In this document: positions 12,212 through 24,396 of the stretch, piece after piece
Position numbering within the stretch: position 1 is the first letter of the stretch
How the letters are laid out: the number at the start of each line of letters is the position of its first letter
Origin: Ciona intestinalis
Taxonomy: Eukaryota > Chordata > Ascidiacea > Phlebobranchia > Cionidae
NCBI RefSeq assembly: GCF_000224145.3
Contig: NC_020172.2
Coordinates: 1,062,921 to 1,126,920, forward strand
DNA: 64,000 bases
Direction of reading: 5' to 3'
Made by a program: the position numbers and the translations under genes
Notes under the pieces: generated by a model
Seen by the model: only the letters and a program-made list of their open reading frames with translations
The model's database searches: none
What the model was told of the DNA's origin: nothing

Positions 12212-15200
12212 ATGAACTCTGCAATAAAAATGGCAAAGAAGGTATGCATCATTGGATCAGGGAACTGGTATTTAAATGTTATATATATTCTAATTACTTT
12301 AAAAACATATTTTAGTGATTATAGGCTTACTATATTTTATGCAATCAAGTTTTGGTTGGCAAGTAAATTTAAACTATGGAGGCAGAATGACAAATACACT
12401 TTTAGCATGTCACCTAAAAAAAATAAATGTACGGTTTTATTTTTTACATTATAACCTACAAAACTGTATGTATAGGCCTAAGCCTTTTCTTGAAAATCAT
12501 TTTTCTTGCAGGGGTTCCGCAATTGCAAAGTTAATTGGAAGAAATGCTGCCGCATATGACACTTTCCACACCAGAGTGAATATGTATGTATACGAAGAGG
12601 AAATAAATGGAGAAAAACTGACTGAAATTATAAATACAAGGCATGAAAATGTCAAGTATTTGCCAGGACATAAATTGCCTGAAAATGTGGTATGTATTCC
12701 CGCAAAAAAACATGTTATATATATTTTTTTAAAGTAAATCTGTGAGTTGGCCATCGTATTATATTTGACTAGGTCCTAAAGCAAAGTATGCAATGCGATA
12801 TGTGGTTTACGCTTGAGTAGGACCACATTTGCTGCCTATTAACTTTTAACTGTTAAATTAAAACCCTGAAAAACACATAATTTAAACTTATGCATGTATA
12901 TATATAGGCTACATATTAATTATCTCCAGAAGAAATTGTGTTTATTTACATTGTTTATAATATGAATCAATTAGGTTGCAGTTCCTGATCTTGTAGAAGC
13001 TTCTAAGGGGGCTGACATGCTTGTCTTTGTTGTTCCGCATCAGTTTATTCGTGGTCTTTGTAAAACCATTCAAAGCAACATAAAACCTGGTGCCATTGGT
13101 ATCTCACTTATTAAGGTAAGCCTTTTCAATGGTGGTTACCAGAGTACATAAACGTGAGTTTTCTCATCACCATAGAAATCTTACAGGGCAACCAAATGGG
13201 GCTAATTTCGCCAATTGTTTACCCTAGCAACGGGAATTTTTAACCATATTTTTCTGCTTAGTCACAGTTTATTTATAGAACTTAAAAAGTGCAAGTCACT
13301 TTTAAGCTTTAATAAATCTACACAACTACTTGAAAATTTGTTTTTCATTTATCCTCATCCTGTATTAATTTGTATTAAAAAGATAAAATATAATAAACTT
13401 AGCTATAATATATGTTTATATTATGTCCATGATCAATTTAGCCCCATTTGCTGTGTGCTATGTGATTTCTATGGGTGACATAAAATAACTTATGTTTATA
13501 TACGGACTCTGGTGGTTACTATTTTGAGATGTTTTATGCACGTTTTATAGACATTATATAAATTACTCAAATTAGGGTGACATCTCTAACGTGTTACCCC
13601 AACTTTTGAAAACCATAAAAAATGTAAGTAATTTAATATTGTATACTTTGCAGTCAAATTTATAGTTTTACTTAAAAATATTGTTTTTATATAATATTAA
13701 TCTAGGCATTTGTTTAGACAGCAGATAAATTACTCTTTTATACCAAATACTAACATTATAGTAGGTAGAAGGTAGTAACCTAATAGGACACCATGCATCA
13801 TAGAGATTGATAATTTTTCTTCTAGTCCATTCCTAGGATGGTAAATTACCCAAAACAAGATTTTGACAGTCAGCAAACGGTATTTTAATGAGGGTGAACT
13901 AAACTACCACTAACTCTCACTGGCATGCTAGTGCTACCTGGTGATTCATTATGTTTAAATTAAAAAAAACAAACACTTTTTTTCTTTTCCGCTACGTTTA
14001 TAACCCATCATCGGTGTTAAATTTTAATACTGAAATATGTATCTCACTATTTTGCTGGCTGGAGTTTTTGTTTAGGCTTCATTTTCGGTGTTTGGCGCTG
14101 TGCAAATGGCTTTGCTTTGCATTATACCCATTATTTTGCAATATTCAAGAAAACAATTTCTGCATTAAACATGTCTTCTTTTACTTTTAAATATGTTTAT
14201 TTTTAACACATTTTTTACTATATGGGTTGGCCTGAGGCTCCTTTGTTCAATAGCATAGCGCGCTTTACCAGGGGATAGAAGCCTCAAGGCCTCTAACTCT
14301 AAGTGTAACGTTTCGAGTGCATGGGGTGACATAATATGATAACCAAACTTTTAAAACAGTGGTGCGTTTTGGTGCCATATATATTTTTAGCACCTCTCTT
14401 TTTCCTATTGAAACAGCTTCTACCCTTTTTTGAAGTGTCTTTACAAACAAGCAAAGTTTATACATTCGGCATATTGAGTAGACAATTTCTATGCTCGAAG
14501 ACTACAAGTGCAACAATATTTTAAACAATCACCAATTTCCGTAAACCCAAATTTAACTCAAAATTTAAAAAACGTTAAGCATATGTCTGAGGTGTAGGCC
14601 AGGGCTATTAATTACCAATTTTCCAAAATAAACCAACTGTATGCGATTTCAGGGCATGGACCACACTGACAAAGGTCTTCAGTTGATCAGTGATGTTATT
14701 CGTAAAGCTCTGAGCATGGATGTCTCTGTACTGATGGGGGCTAACATTGCTAGTGAAGTTGCTTCAGAGGATTTCTGTGAGACAACTATTGGTAGGTGTT
14801 ATTGAATAAGTGAATGAAACTTACTTTATCCTCGCGTGGCCGGAAAACGACAGTCGTTATAATACGGGTGTACACCTCGTACCAGCTTACGAGTTACCAT
14901 GTATCTTACTTTATGGGCGATTATTTTGGGGGGTTTTATGTATGGCTGATAATTTGGACAACCCATTAGTGACTACTGGGTTGGAGCAATTACCATTAAG
15001 TGTCTAAGTGTCTTGCCCAAGAACACATACGCCCACAATAGTAGCACAACAAGCCTTCAACCCATTACCTCTGGGTTGTAGGCAGGGGCACTACTGACTT
15101 TGCCATGATGCCAGATCTTAAGCAACTGTTGTTTTGTTGCTAATTCATTTCTTTTCGCTTTATTTTTCTATTGTATTGAACTGATAAAAATTGTTATGTA

Positions 15201-18200
15201 ATGTAGGTTGACTAGTTGTGCAGGTAAATTTTATTATTGACTTTGCAAGTTGCTATTTATTCATGACGAGCTATGGAAAGAAAACCTGCTACTAATGAAT
15301 ATGCTGGTGGACAGTGGTGGTACTGTCCATGTATTAAAAGTTAGTTTTTCACATTTGGAATAGGTTCTTTTTTAATAAAATTTCTGTAAAAGCTGTTCTG
15401 AGTAAAGCCTCAACTAACTTAAACATTTGGGTGTGTCACATGTCTCACCAGGTGTTGCTTGGCACATATGGTGGTTTTCGTTAATTATTGAATAGCCCAG
15501 ACAAGGTCAGTCGTGCATCAACAGCAGTGTAATATTCATATGTATCTGATTGTGCACACAGAACCATTAGCGTTAATCTTTTATGTATACAAGTAAATCT
15601 TAAAACCCTGATTATAGAAAATTGAATAGCAGTTTCAAGGATAACTATAAGACAGAAGTTCCAATGCCAAGTATATATTTCCGGTTAAAATTATTGGGTG
15701 TTGGCAAAACCAATGTATATTTTCACTTTTCACATTTAAAATTTTGTATCAAATTGTTAGATTTTTAGAATAAAATGTATTTTTTGGATGTGGTATGTCT
15801 TTGCTAGCTCCATGGATGTTTTTTTAGGATGCCAGGGCTTACTTTTAAAGAGTAGGGCACGTTATTGTTATATAAGTATTACATATCTCAGTTTAATACC
15901 TTTTCTTCTTTGTGGGTGAGGTCCTTGTCAAGGACCTGGTATTTAGGCCAGATTTGGCCCATTCCCCCAACATATGGAAAGCCCATTTAGAGCTCTCATG
16001 CAAGCGGTGCCGCTACACCACATTCCAGTCAGACATGTATTTTTCACACCATTTTATCCTCGTGTAGTCGAGTGTTTACGAGCTATCACGCTTTTTAACT
16101 TTGTGTGTGATTTTTGCATTGATATGGCTTATAATTTGGACAACCCATTAGTGACCGCTAAGTCTCAGGACACATACACTGATCACACAATCAGTATTCG
16201 TATATATCTTAGTTTAACTTTATTGATTGTATTTCAGGTTGTACTAAAGAAGAGAATGGCCAGTTGTTCAAAAAACTGCTCCAAACTCCTAATTTCCGAA
16301 TCTGTGTTGTGCAGGACCCTAACACCGTTGAAATATGTGGAGCACTGAAGGTAAGAATAGCAGGAAATTATGTGGCATGTTAGACTACCTTACATTCCTT
16401 CCTGTACTGTTATATCATGATAAATTGCTATAAATAATATAGTTGAAACACACACGCTTTTTAAAGGACTATTTTACAGTTAAAGAACTGTTATCTGTCA
16501 CATGTTTATTTATTATCTGTAAAATGTAAATTTATGTTTTACATATATGTACATTTTGCTACTTTTTCTAGCTCCATAATACCTTTATATTACAAAAGTG
16601 TCTAAATTTCGTAACCACTGCATTTGTGTTAAAGTGTCAGATTTTTGCTTTTTTACATTTTTGGATTTTTTATTTCCCCATTTTTCTAACAGAACATCAT
16701 AGCATGCGGAGCTGGATTTGTAACTGGGATGGAATTAGGCGACAATACAAAGGCAGCCGTGATCAGACTTGGGCTTATGGAGATGATGAAGTTTGCAAAG
16801 GTAGTTAGGCTATTTATTTAGTATTAAAGTTAAATGCAACTGTCTTTTGAAAACCAGGGTGCTATTTTTGTAATTAATTTATTAATAAATGTAAAATCGC
16901 TAACCTAGCTGTTAACCAGAGTGCTCTTTTGGTAATTACTTTTAAATAGTGTAAAATAGCCAATTTAGCTGTACGACTATGGAGTGCACGAACTGTTTAC
17001 ACAGGCTGACATATCCTGTTCTAGGACATACATACCCATGTTAGGCGGCTATAATTGGTCATACAGCTCAAACTTTTTAAAATGCAGGAATAGTTGCACA
17101 CAATTCTGTGAAACAAATTTAACTTAATAGTTCTAATGCTTACTGCCTACTCTATGTTCCATTTGCAATTGTTTTTATTGTTTAATAAAAATATAACAAC
17201 AGGCATTCAGTTAGGCGTATATATGAATGTAATTTATTTACCTTCGCGTGACGAGGCATTGGCAGTTGTTAGGGACCGCTGGATCGGAGAAATTGTTTTT
17301 TAGTGTCTTTCCCAAGGACACATATGCTCACAATAGTAGCAACGACGAGCATTGAACCGGTAACCCCAAGGTTATAGGCATAGGCAGACGTGCCTACCTT
17401 TGTGCCATGGCGCCAGAGAGGCAGAGGGCATATCATAAGTTTGTTTTTGTAGGTAGTTTAGGCAACCATTTGAATAGTTTATGAATGAATTAAACAGGAA
17501 ACTTTATGAAGCTTTCAGACTGCTTTAATGCATTACCAAGTGTATACAAAACTCTAATGCAAACTTAATCATTACAGACTATGCAACTGGCATGTTAAGA
17601 CTGAATTTCCCCTTTCTTTTGAACTAAAAAGCTATTTTATTACTAAATATCACTTGTTTTTATTTTTTAGGCTTTCTTTCCAGACAGCCCACCGGAGATT
17701 GCGACATTTTTTGAAAGTTGTGGAGTGGCTGATTTGGTCACGACATGTTATGGTGGACGAAACATGAGAGTGTCTAGAGCTTTTGTGAAGGAAAATAAGG
17801 TATAACAAACAAAATAATAGTTTTTTGCCATTACCAACTAATTTTCCATACAATAAATTAAAAAGTTTGCAACATTCTTATTTTTCAAAATTCAGGTTTA
17901 AAAACTGCATCTTGTAAAGCCATAACAACAAAAATAAATCTGGCTTTGAAACCGCTCTAGGTTTTATGTTATGCTGCTTAAAAAATCCAAATGTGTGCCT
18001 TTTGTTTGACAACTCGGGAAGTCAACCTTTCCCAAATAATAAATTATGGCCTGCTTATTTGTAGTTCTAAATTTAGTGCATTTTTCCTTAACTAAAATTA
18101 ATTGCAATAATTGGTACTCTATTTTAATCCAGTAGCAAATGTCCATCATTTATTCAGTTCAGTAGTTTCCTTTTCAAGTAATATCTGTTTTAATTGTCTA

Positions 18201-19168
18201 TACTGTTAACAAGACAACAGACACATTTAAACTGGCGCAATAATATGCTTCAAATAGTCTTCGCACACAACATAAGCTACAGAAGGACATTTTCATTCTA
18301 ACAACCAATACCACTAATGAAACATTATGCTCAATATTTTATTTTTTGGGCGTGAGGACCTGCAATTCAGATTTGGCTCATTGTCCCAACACTCAGACAC
18401 CCAAAGTCTTATCCACACATACCAGCATACACATAACCAATTCCACCTACCTTTCACAGCCCATCGAAGTCTTGGAAGCAGAAATGCTAAATGGTCAGAA
18501 ACTACAAGGCCCTGAAACTGCCCGCGAAGTTTATAAAGTTCTAAAAACCTTGAACATCGATGAATCTGAGTAAGTTATCCTATTTGGCATTTCATTGGTG
18601 GTATGTAATGTTTATGGGCTTGGGGGTACCAGGTAACCTTTTTAAAGTGATGACAATGACATATGTTTAATCACCACTGATTTAAGTCCTTTACTCTGAT
18701 AATGTGTGTATATACAAACGAGTGAAGGCAAAGTATATTGCATTTACCTCTTAATGAAAAGGTTGCATATGTTTGACGACTATGAGTGTAACTGAACTTT
18801 TGCAACTACACCCCAGTTTTTGGTAAATGGGGTGCATTTGATTTCTCTGGTTTTCAATACGGTTTATCCTATTGTGCCAGCAATTCAAAATACAGGTCTT
18901 CCAAAAAAAACATTTACACCAAAAGTTTTTACACTTCCTATAGCTTACAACACATGCCACAAGGTATCAAATTTGCAAAGCATATAGTTTCATTAAAGCA
19001 AACAGTGTAAAACAAACATATAGACATCGAAAACAGCTTGCAAATTAAATTAAAGCTCCAATATTTTCCAGATATCCACTGTTCGTGTCTGTATACAACA
19101 TCTTCTTCAATAAACATCCCGTGCCAAGCTTTATTGAGTGTCTGCAAAATCATCCAGAGCATATGTAA
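12212..19168 (+). CDS. GPD1: Glycerol-3-phosphate dehydrogenase (NAD+), cytosolic
   Basis: Interconverts dihydroxyacetone phosphate and sn-glycerol 3-phosphate with NADH, linking glycolysis to glycerolipid synthesis. Exons: 12212-12267, 12512-12689, 12975-13115, 14653-14791, 16238-16350, 16693-16800, 17671-17799, 18460-18569, 19072-19168. The sum is 1071 nt, 356 aa, against about 349 in vertebrates. The Rossmann motif [14 protein letters not shown] spans the first exon junction. Other family landmarks are [53 protein letters not shown] with the catalytic region, [31 protein letters not shown], and the terminal CLQNHPEHM. The second in-frame ATG (12230, MAKKVCIIG) matches the vertebrate start and may be the real one; the first adds six residues. 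Introns carry SINE fragments. Convergent with DEGS1. Confidence 0.97.
14805..15113 (-). repeat. tRNA-derived SINE in GPD1 intron 4
   Basis: Near full-length copy of the SINE described at 63358-63687, in the same orientation (tail left, tRNA-like head right). It directly follows the exon 4 donor. Confidence 0.75.
17226..17413 (-). repeat. SINE fragment in GPD1 intron 6
   Basis: Internally shortened SINE copy that keeps the tail side (TTCGCGTGACGAGGCATTGG) and the head with GCCATGGCGCCAGA. A more decayed piece lies at about 16037-16180 in intron 4. Confidence 0.65.
19130..19135 (-). promoter_or_regulatory. Candidate DEGS1 poly(A) signal inside GPD1 last exon
   Basis: AATAAA on the minus strand, 138 bp after the DEGS1 stop, lies within the GPD1 coding sequence. 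I see no earlier canonical signal after the DEGS1 stop, so the two 3' ends probably overlap. Confidence 0.5.
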
Positions 19169-19272
19169 AAGTTCACCACCCCCTCACTTCAAATATGCAT
19201 TTTAGTGTAAAAATACGGACCGTTCGCTTTTTTTGAAACGTTTTCTATACCCTTGACGTTTAAAGTTTAAGT

Positions 19273-22065
19273 TTAAATACATTTTCCAAACGAATACAAA
19301 CCTTTCAAATGTGGTCTTTTGATGCGCGAGTACGGACCGATCGTGCTATCTGTTACAAAATCGTAAATAACTTTAGGCCAGGAGCTATACTGTGGTAGAT
19401 CGTCGTAAAAGTCCGGAGCTATCTTGCGTACCTGTCAAAAGAACGGAACCTCAGAAGTTCAGGTTAGTAATTTCATTTTGTCCATTTATTTATCCTCTGG
19501 CGGTGCAAATGCAGTCGTTATACGACAAGCAACAAATGTTTCATACACCCGTGGCCCGCTTACGAGTTAACATGTATGTAACTTCGTGGAAAATATATAG
19601 TGTTTGTAAAGAATGGAACCACTCGTGTTGGAGCAATTGCCTTTCAGTTTCTTGTCAAAGGACACGTACGCTTACAGTGGTAGCAGCATTGAACCCAAGC
19701 CTTCTGGGCTGGAAGCGACGCGCTAACCAATGTTGTATAAAAAATTTATATAATATCGTTACTTACTAGTGGAAGCTTTGAGCCAGTTATACTTGGAAAA
19801 TCGTGATGTTCCATATGGTAACCCACATTAAAAGTCAGTATATTGAGTGGACCATAGTACGAATAGGTTTCATGCCCCTGTAGTTTATAAATAGATTATA
19901 TTTTAGTAGTTTGCCCATGCTGCATATACGGAACACCTCAATTCATGATAGCGTCAAATGTTTGTAATTCAATCGCTTTAACGATTATAACCTATATACG
20001 TGGGGTAAGATCGCACACCTTAGCACATTATCTAAATACCTTCATCGTGTTTTGAACAATTAACAACGGTCTACGGGAGTCCTGAGTATGCGACTTTTTG
20101 ATTATTTGAATGTTCTTTGTTTACTACCAAATGGAACGTGAAAATAGAATGAACAGGTGTCTCATTCCCTTATCGTGTTTTGGACATTTAGCCACGCTCT
20201 TTTATTGTCGTGACGTGAGAATACAGTTATAAAATTTCCATCTTACCCCAACCCACTATATTTTTACGCACTTAAAAATACTTACTTTTAAAAACATGTA
20301 ATGTTCAGCTATAAAGTGTCCCGCCAATGGGTGCAAGCCAAGGCCGAAGGCTGTCCCCAGTAACAAGTATGCTACTGGTTTTATGCCCCATGATGACAAA
20401 AGTAGACCTGTTGAAATTTGGTGCTTAGAAATCGGATTGTCACTGCGTATTCAACATGTACTTACTGTTAAATAGAATTTGTAGGGATAAGTTCAAGTAG
20501 TCCAATCTGTTCAATGGTTTCGGGTTTATAAATAGCGGTCGAGCTGAATACAAGAGCGGCTGCAGAATCACCCATAGTAGTTTAAGCCCAGTAGTTCTGA
20601 ATTTAAAACGAATATTAATAACAATTTGGAAAAAATGCTAAATTGGAATTAATGTTTTTGAACAGGTTATTTAAGGGCGCGCAATAATATTGGTTTGCGC
20701 GCCATAAATCGACAGGCAATATGACACCTGCTGCGTAAACTTGATCAGTAATTAATGTTTTGCGTGTGTGAGTGCCAAAATGCGCACAGGAAATTGGTTA
20801 CAAGATGCAGAACGGGTTCAAAACAGTAAAAAAAAACACAAATTTAACATGATACTATATACCTGAAAAAGTTTCCTTCAATTTCCATTGGTATATCAGT
20901 GTCTAAACCGTCCACACCTAACTGCCTATGGTGTTCCAGGTGATACTTCTTAAAAGAGACACAGAAAGGAACGCCCACCGGAAAGTTTGCGACAAAAGCA
21001 AGAACACGGTTCCACCTAAAAACGGTAAGACTTATACAAATGTCTTCAAATTGTTCAATGGGCAATATAATCTCATTCTTTACGCGTCCGATGAATTTTT
21101 AAAACGTAATACAGTAGCCTACTATATGCTGGGGTAAGATGGGATATCGTTAGGACCTAAATCCCATATTTGATGCTCTTTTTTTGAACAACCAGTAACG
21201 CTCTTTTAGAGTCGCGATTTACAATTCCGTAAATATTGTTTACAACAAATGAAACCAAAACAAAGAATGTAATCGTTTAATCTTTTTCCCACCTACTACA
21301 CTTTAGTGTTTGAATAGAATTCTTGATCTAGTTCTATTTTAAAGCGTTACGTTTAGCACTAAGGTACTGTATGTACTTACATGGCGTGTTTTCCATGCCC
21401 GAAAGCCCTGTTGTGGCTTAACTCGTGAACAGCGAGCGTGAGACTGTGGTTTATGGTTCCTATGAGAATACAAGGCAAGGAATTTAAATTGGATAAGAGG
21501 GAGTTAGTATATACTTGAAATATATTAGCAGGGAATTAGAAAACAGACATAAGTATAAACGGTTAGCACAATTTATCTCCTTATTGCAAAAAAGAACAAA
21601 AATGTCATGGTATTTCTTTTATAAACGTTTTTCATTACTACACAGTAACTGTACACACGTGTTATTGTCCTGATCGTTAGCTAATACACGACGTATGTAG
21701 TTATACAATATTGCTGTGTAATAGGTATCAATTTACGTCAAAATCGATTATATACCGGTAATGTAGTATACGTTACCTCCTATAAAATATGTGGTAATTA
21801 TCAACAAAGGCCATGAAAGGTCCTTAACGAAGTAACACATCATTAACTGGAATGCAACTTCTGCAGCGACCACCCATTTAAAGTGCGGGTTCACTGTCAT
21901 TAACTTTTTTAGGTCCGGATACTTTTCTGCAATGTTTAACACTGGTTAATGTATCTATAAATGGTGAACTTGTGCCTTTTTACCTAGCATCGCTCTTCTT
22001 CTAGTAGCATGCGGCTCGTCCGTACATACCCATTCGTACGAGCTTCTCTGAACTATATTCCCCAT
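19273..22065 (-). CDS. DEGS1: Sphingolipid delta(4)-desaturase (dihydroceramide desaturase)
   Basis: Introduces the 4,5-trans double bond into dihydroceramide at the ER membrane, the last step of de novo ceramide synthesis. Exons: 22065-21984, 21941-21777, 21459-21381, 21015-20863, 20596-20466, 20407-20286, 19877-19767, 19431-19273; sum 1002 nt, 333 aa (human 323). The three di-iron His boxes are present: HELSH in exon 3, HLEHH within [20 protein letters not shown] in exon 4, and HMEHH in [10 protein letters not shown] in exon 7. The protein starts MGN, giving an N-myristoylation site as in vertebrate DEGS1, followed by [15 protein letters not shown]. Hydrophobic spans typical of the fatty-acid desaturase family occur in exons 2, 5 and 6. 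The exon 1-2 junction reads [17 protein letters not shown], slightly longer than human; this joint is the least certain. Confidence 0.96.
19487..19735 (-). repeat. Decayed SINE in DEGS1 intron 7
   Basis: Recognisable SINE blocks are the tail-side TATTTATCCTC, the centre GCTTACGAGTTAACATGTAT and the head-side CCTTCTGGGCTGGAAG. Confidence 0.6.
19996..20260. repeat. Composite MITE in DEGS1 intron 6
   Basis: Starts TACGTGGGGTAAGATCGCAC, has an internal partial end near 20155, and finishes CCATCTTACCCCAACCCACT. It looks like one MITE inserted into or recombined with another. Confidence 0.6.
21120..21302. repeat. MITE, diverged subfamily, in DEGS1 intron 3
   Basis: Left end TGCTGGGGTAAGATGGGATA; right end AATCTTTTTCCCACCTACTA. 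Confidence 0.65.
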
Positions 22066-22908
22066 ACTTGACGATACGTTGGTAAGGCGGGCTAACAGTT
22101 AGAGAGCTCCTGTTCTCTGTCCGGTTACTATAGCTATAATAGCTAGTGAGGCGCTGGCTACAGCTAATAAGTGACGGTAAAACAATACATTGCGTTAAAC
22201 TCGGAAGTTTCAAACAACCACACATTTTAATGAAGCTATAACTGATCGGAAATGCTCTCACTTGCCTTTGTTTAATGTAAATTCTCTTTCCAATCTAACT
22301 GCCCAACCTGCTCTAGCCTTTCAAATGTTTAAAAACTGAAGTACGTTACGTCACTTCAGTGTTATTATGACATCTACTTAACCTTGTTACGTCACAGACA
22401 GTGATTTCTATATGAGTGTAACGCATGGCGTTCTTTGATGAAAGAATGATTTTGTAAGTTACTTTATTCTCGCGTGACCGGAAAACGACAACCGTTATAA
22501 CACGGGTGTTCTGTTTCACACGGCTCGTACCAGCCCATGCGTTACCATGTATGTAACTTTGTGGGCGATTATGTGTTTGAATTTTTTAGGTATGCCTGCA
22601 GTGTCAAGGAGGTGAGAGCTGGGACACTGTTATTTGACAGTCACGTGATCGCAAGGCGATTTCCAAATGCATGTATATTTCTAACATACCGTTTGTTTGA
22701 ATATTTTTAGCTTTTGTTTGAATATTAACTTCTTAAACAAGGCCTAGCCCTAAACCAAAGAGATTAAAACCATTGGTCCTATGTGTGGTATACGTGTGTA
22801 CACCACATTATACAATGACATAGGTAAATTTAAAGCTTTACATAATAGTACTGTGGGGTGAGTTTGCTACCATATGCAACGGGAAAATAAAATAAGATAA
22901 AATCTTAC
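22066..22908. other. Spacer between DEGS1 and the peptide array
   Basis: Contains the DEGS1 5' flank, a headless SINE fragment (about 22447-22580) and a short imperfect palindrome, GTGGTATACGTGTGTACACC, that recurs in the other array units (near 28313 and 30853). No gene is seen. No exon 3 of the peptide family is present, which leaves copy A incomplete. Confidence 0.55.
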
Positions 22909-23123
22909 CGTCTTCCTCCAAAGGCAGTAGTTCTTCGCCGCTGTAACGATATTTATGTTAATTTATTTAACTCTGTGTAATAGTTGTACTATTAATAAAA
23001 CTTATAATCTCTGTAGACTTACTCAGTACGGGCAAAAGCGATATCGTAGGTACCGCACTTGCGAGCAGCGGCGACTTGCAAAAGAGCCAAAAGAAGTAGA
23101 CAGGTAAGAAGTTTGCGATCCAT
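22909..23123 (-). pseudogene. Small secreted peptide, copy A (exons 1-2 only)
   Basis: Exon 1 (23123-23023) encodes the signal peptide MDRKLLTCLLLLALLQVAAA followed by RKCGTYDIAFART; exon 2 (22940-22909) encodes GEELLPLEED. Exon borders and phases are identical to complete copies B and C, and both exons are intact. The last exon, which in the other copies lies 140-580 bp further along, is not found before DEGS1 starts. A remnant of the family's 3' region lies at about 23590-23640, to the right of this copy, next to a MITE. I therefore call it a truncated copy; it could still be transcribed if it reads into unannotated sequence. Confidence 0.6.
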
Positions 23124-23275
23124 GACTGTAACTTAGAATAATGATCCGACGTGGTCCCGCCATCATTTATAACGTTGTTAGACAGAATGTTTCCGATTAC
23201 TTTGCAAAAATCTTCTTTGTGGAATGCGATTTACGCACGTTAACGCAATACGAATTCTGTGTAAAGTTCTAGGCG

Positions 23276-23535
23276 TTTCCCCTGGGCGTTTTCCCACTCG
23301 CGATTTCCCCACCGGCTATTTCCCCACAGTGACTATTCCCCACGGGTTATTCCCCCGGGATATAACCCCCCCCCCCCCCCGTGACTATTCCCCCACCACT
23401 GGCTATTTCACCCGGCTAACCCCCAACCATTGGGGAAAACAGCCGGTGGAGGAACAGTCGGAAGGGAAATGGCCGGGAGGGAAATAGCCGAGAGGAAATA
23501 GTCACTGGGGGGAATTAGCGAGGAGGGGAGAAACT
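23276..23535. repeat. Low-complexity inverted array with poly-C run
   Basis: The left half repeats a 12-16 bp unit of the type GGCTATTTCCCCAC, and the right half repeats its complement (GGGAAATAGCCG). A run of 15 C lies at 23366-23380. The whole can fold into a long imperfect hairpin. It separates peptide copies A and B. Confidence 0.8.
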
Positions 23536-23647
23536 TTCTTCTTCTTTTTTTTCTGTTTCTAAATTCTAAATCTGCGAAATTGGGTGCTTTGAATGGCATT
23601 GGCAAACTCATTGTAAAACTATAAAGCGCGTTTATATGATCTATTTC

Positions 23648-23835
23648 ATACTGTGAGGTAAGATGAGACATCGTTTTAAACATACCATCAACAAATCCTA
23701 ATCGTGTTTTAAACAATTTAAAACGGTCTATATAGGAGTCGTGAAGATACGTTTTTATGATTCTTTAAATTTTCTCCGTTTACCACTAAATGGGCCGAGA
23801 AAATAAAATAAAAAGGTATCCCGTTTTGATTTTTT
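23648..23835. repeat. MITE copy inside array
   Basis: Left end TACTGTGAGGTAAGATGAGA, right end AAAAGGTATCCCGTTTTGAT. It separates the orphan 3' remnant at 23590-23640 from the 3' end of copy B. Confidence 0.7.
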
Positions 23836-23966
23836 TGAAAAGCAGTTTTAATTGGCTGATATGGGAACTTTCCGAATAAAAAAACATGCACGATTTTCAT
23901 CATGAAATTTTTATTTTGTTTGCTTCGTACGTTATTGGCAAACTTATTCGAAAACTATAGAGCGTG

Positions 23967-24396
23967 TTAATATTTTCTCCATGGTTTCATTCCCCCCATG
24001 TCAGCCATTTCAGCAAAGCCATCGCACAATTCTGTCGAAACAACAATATTAGAACTAAAATAATCTTTCAGCGGCTTATCTGGTACAAAAAAGTTATTTT
24101 ATTTCGTGCGGGATAAGATGAATTCACTATCAAATGCAACGGGAAAACAAAATAAGATAAAATCTTACCGTCTTCCTCCAAAGGAAGTAGTTCTTCGCCG
24201 CTGTAACGATAAATAAGTTAATTTATCTATAGGTCTAATAGTAATAAAAACTTATAATTTAAGTAAATTATTCCAACTTTAAACAATAGACTTACTCAGT
24301 ACGGGCAAAAGCGATATCGTAGGTACCGCACGTGCGAGCAGCGGCGACTTGCAAAAGAGCCAAAAGAAGTAGACAGGTAAGAAGTTTGCGATCCAT
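23967..24396 (-). CDS. Small secreted peptide, copy B (complete, 65 aa)
   Basis: Three exons: 24396-24296 (signal peptide and start of the mature part), 24200-24169, and 24031-23967; sum 198 nt. The 20-residue signal peptide is identical to copies A and C. The mature part starts near RTCGTYDIAFARTD, continues with GEELLPLEED, and ends in exon 3 as ELCDGFAEMADMGGMKPW plus RKY. It has two Cys after the signal, one in exon 1 and one in exon 3, and an acidic centre. A minus-strand AATAAA lies at 23910-23915, about 50 bp after the stop, in the same place as in the other copies. I do not recognise the family. Role unknown; a secreted peptide hormone, defence peptide or coelomic factor are only guesses. 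Confidence 0.72.

Noticed and set aside
12315..12737. A 140-codon plus-strand frame across GPD1 intron 1 and exon 2
   Set aside because: Only the part from 12512 is GPD1 exon 2; the upstream part is open intron sequence with no similarity to the family.
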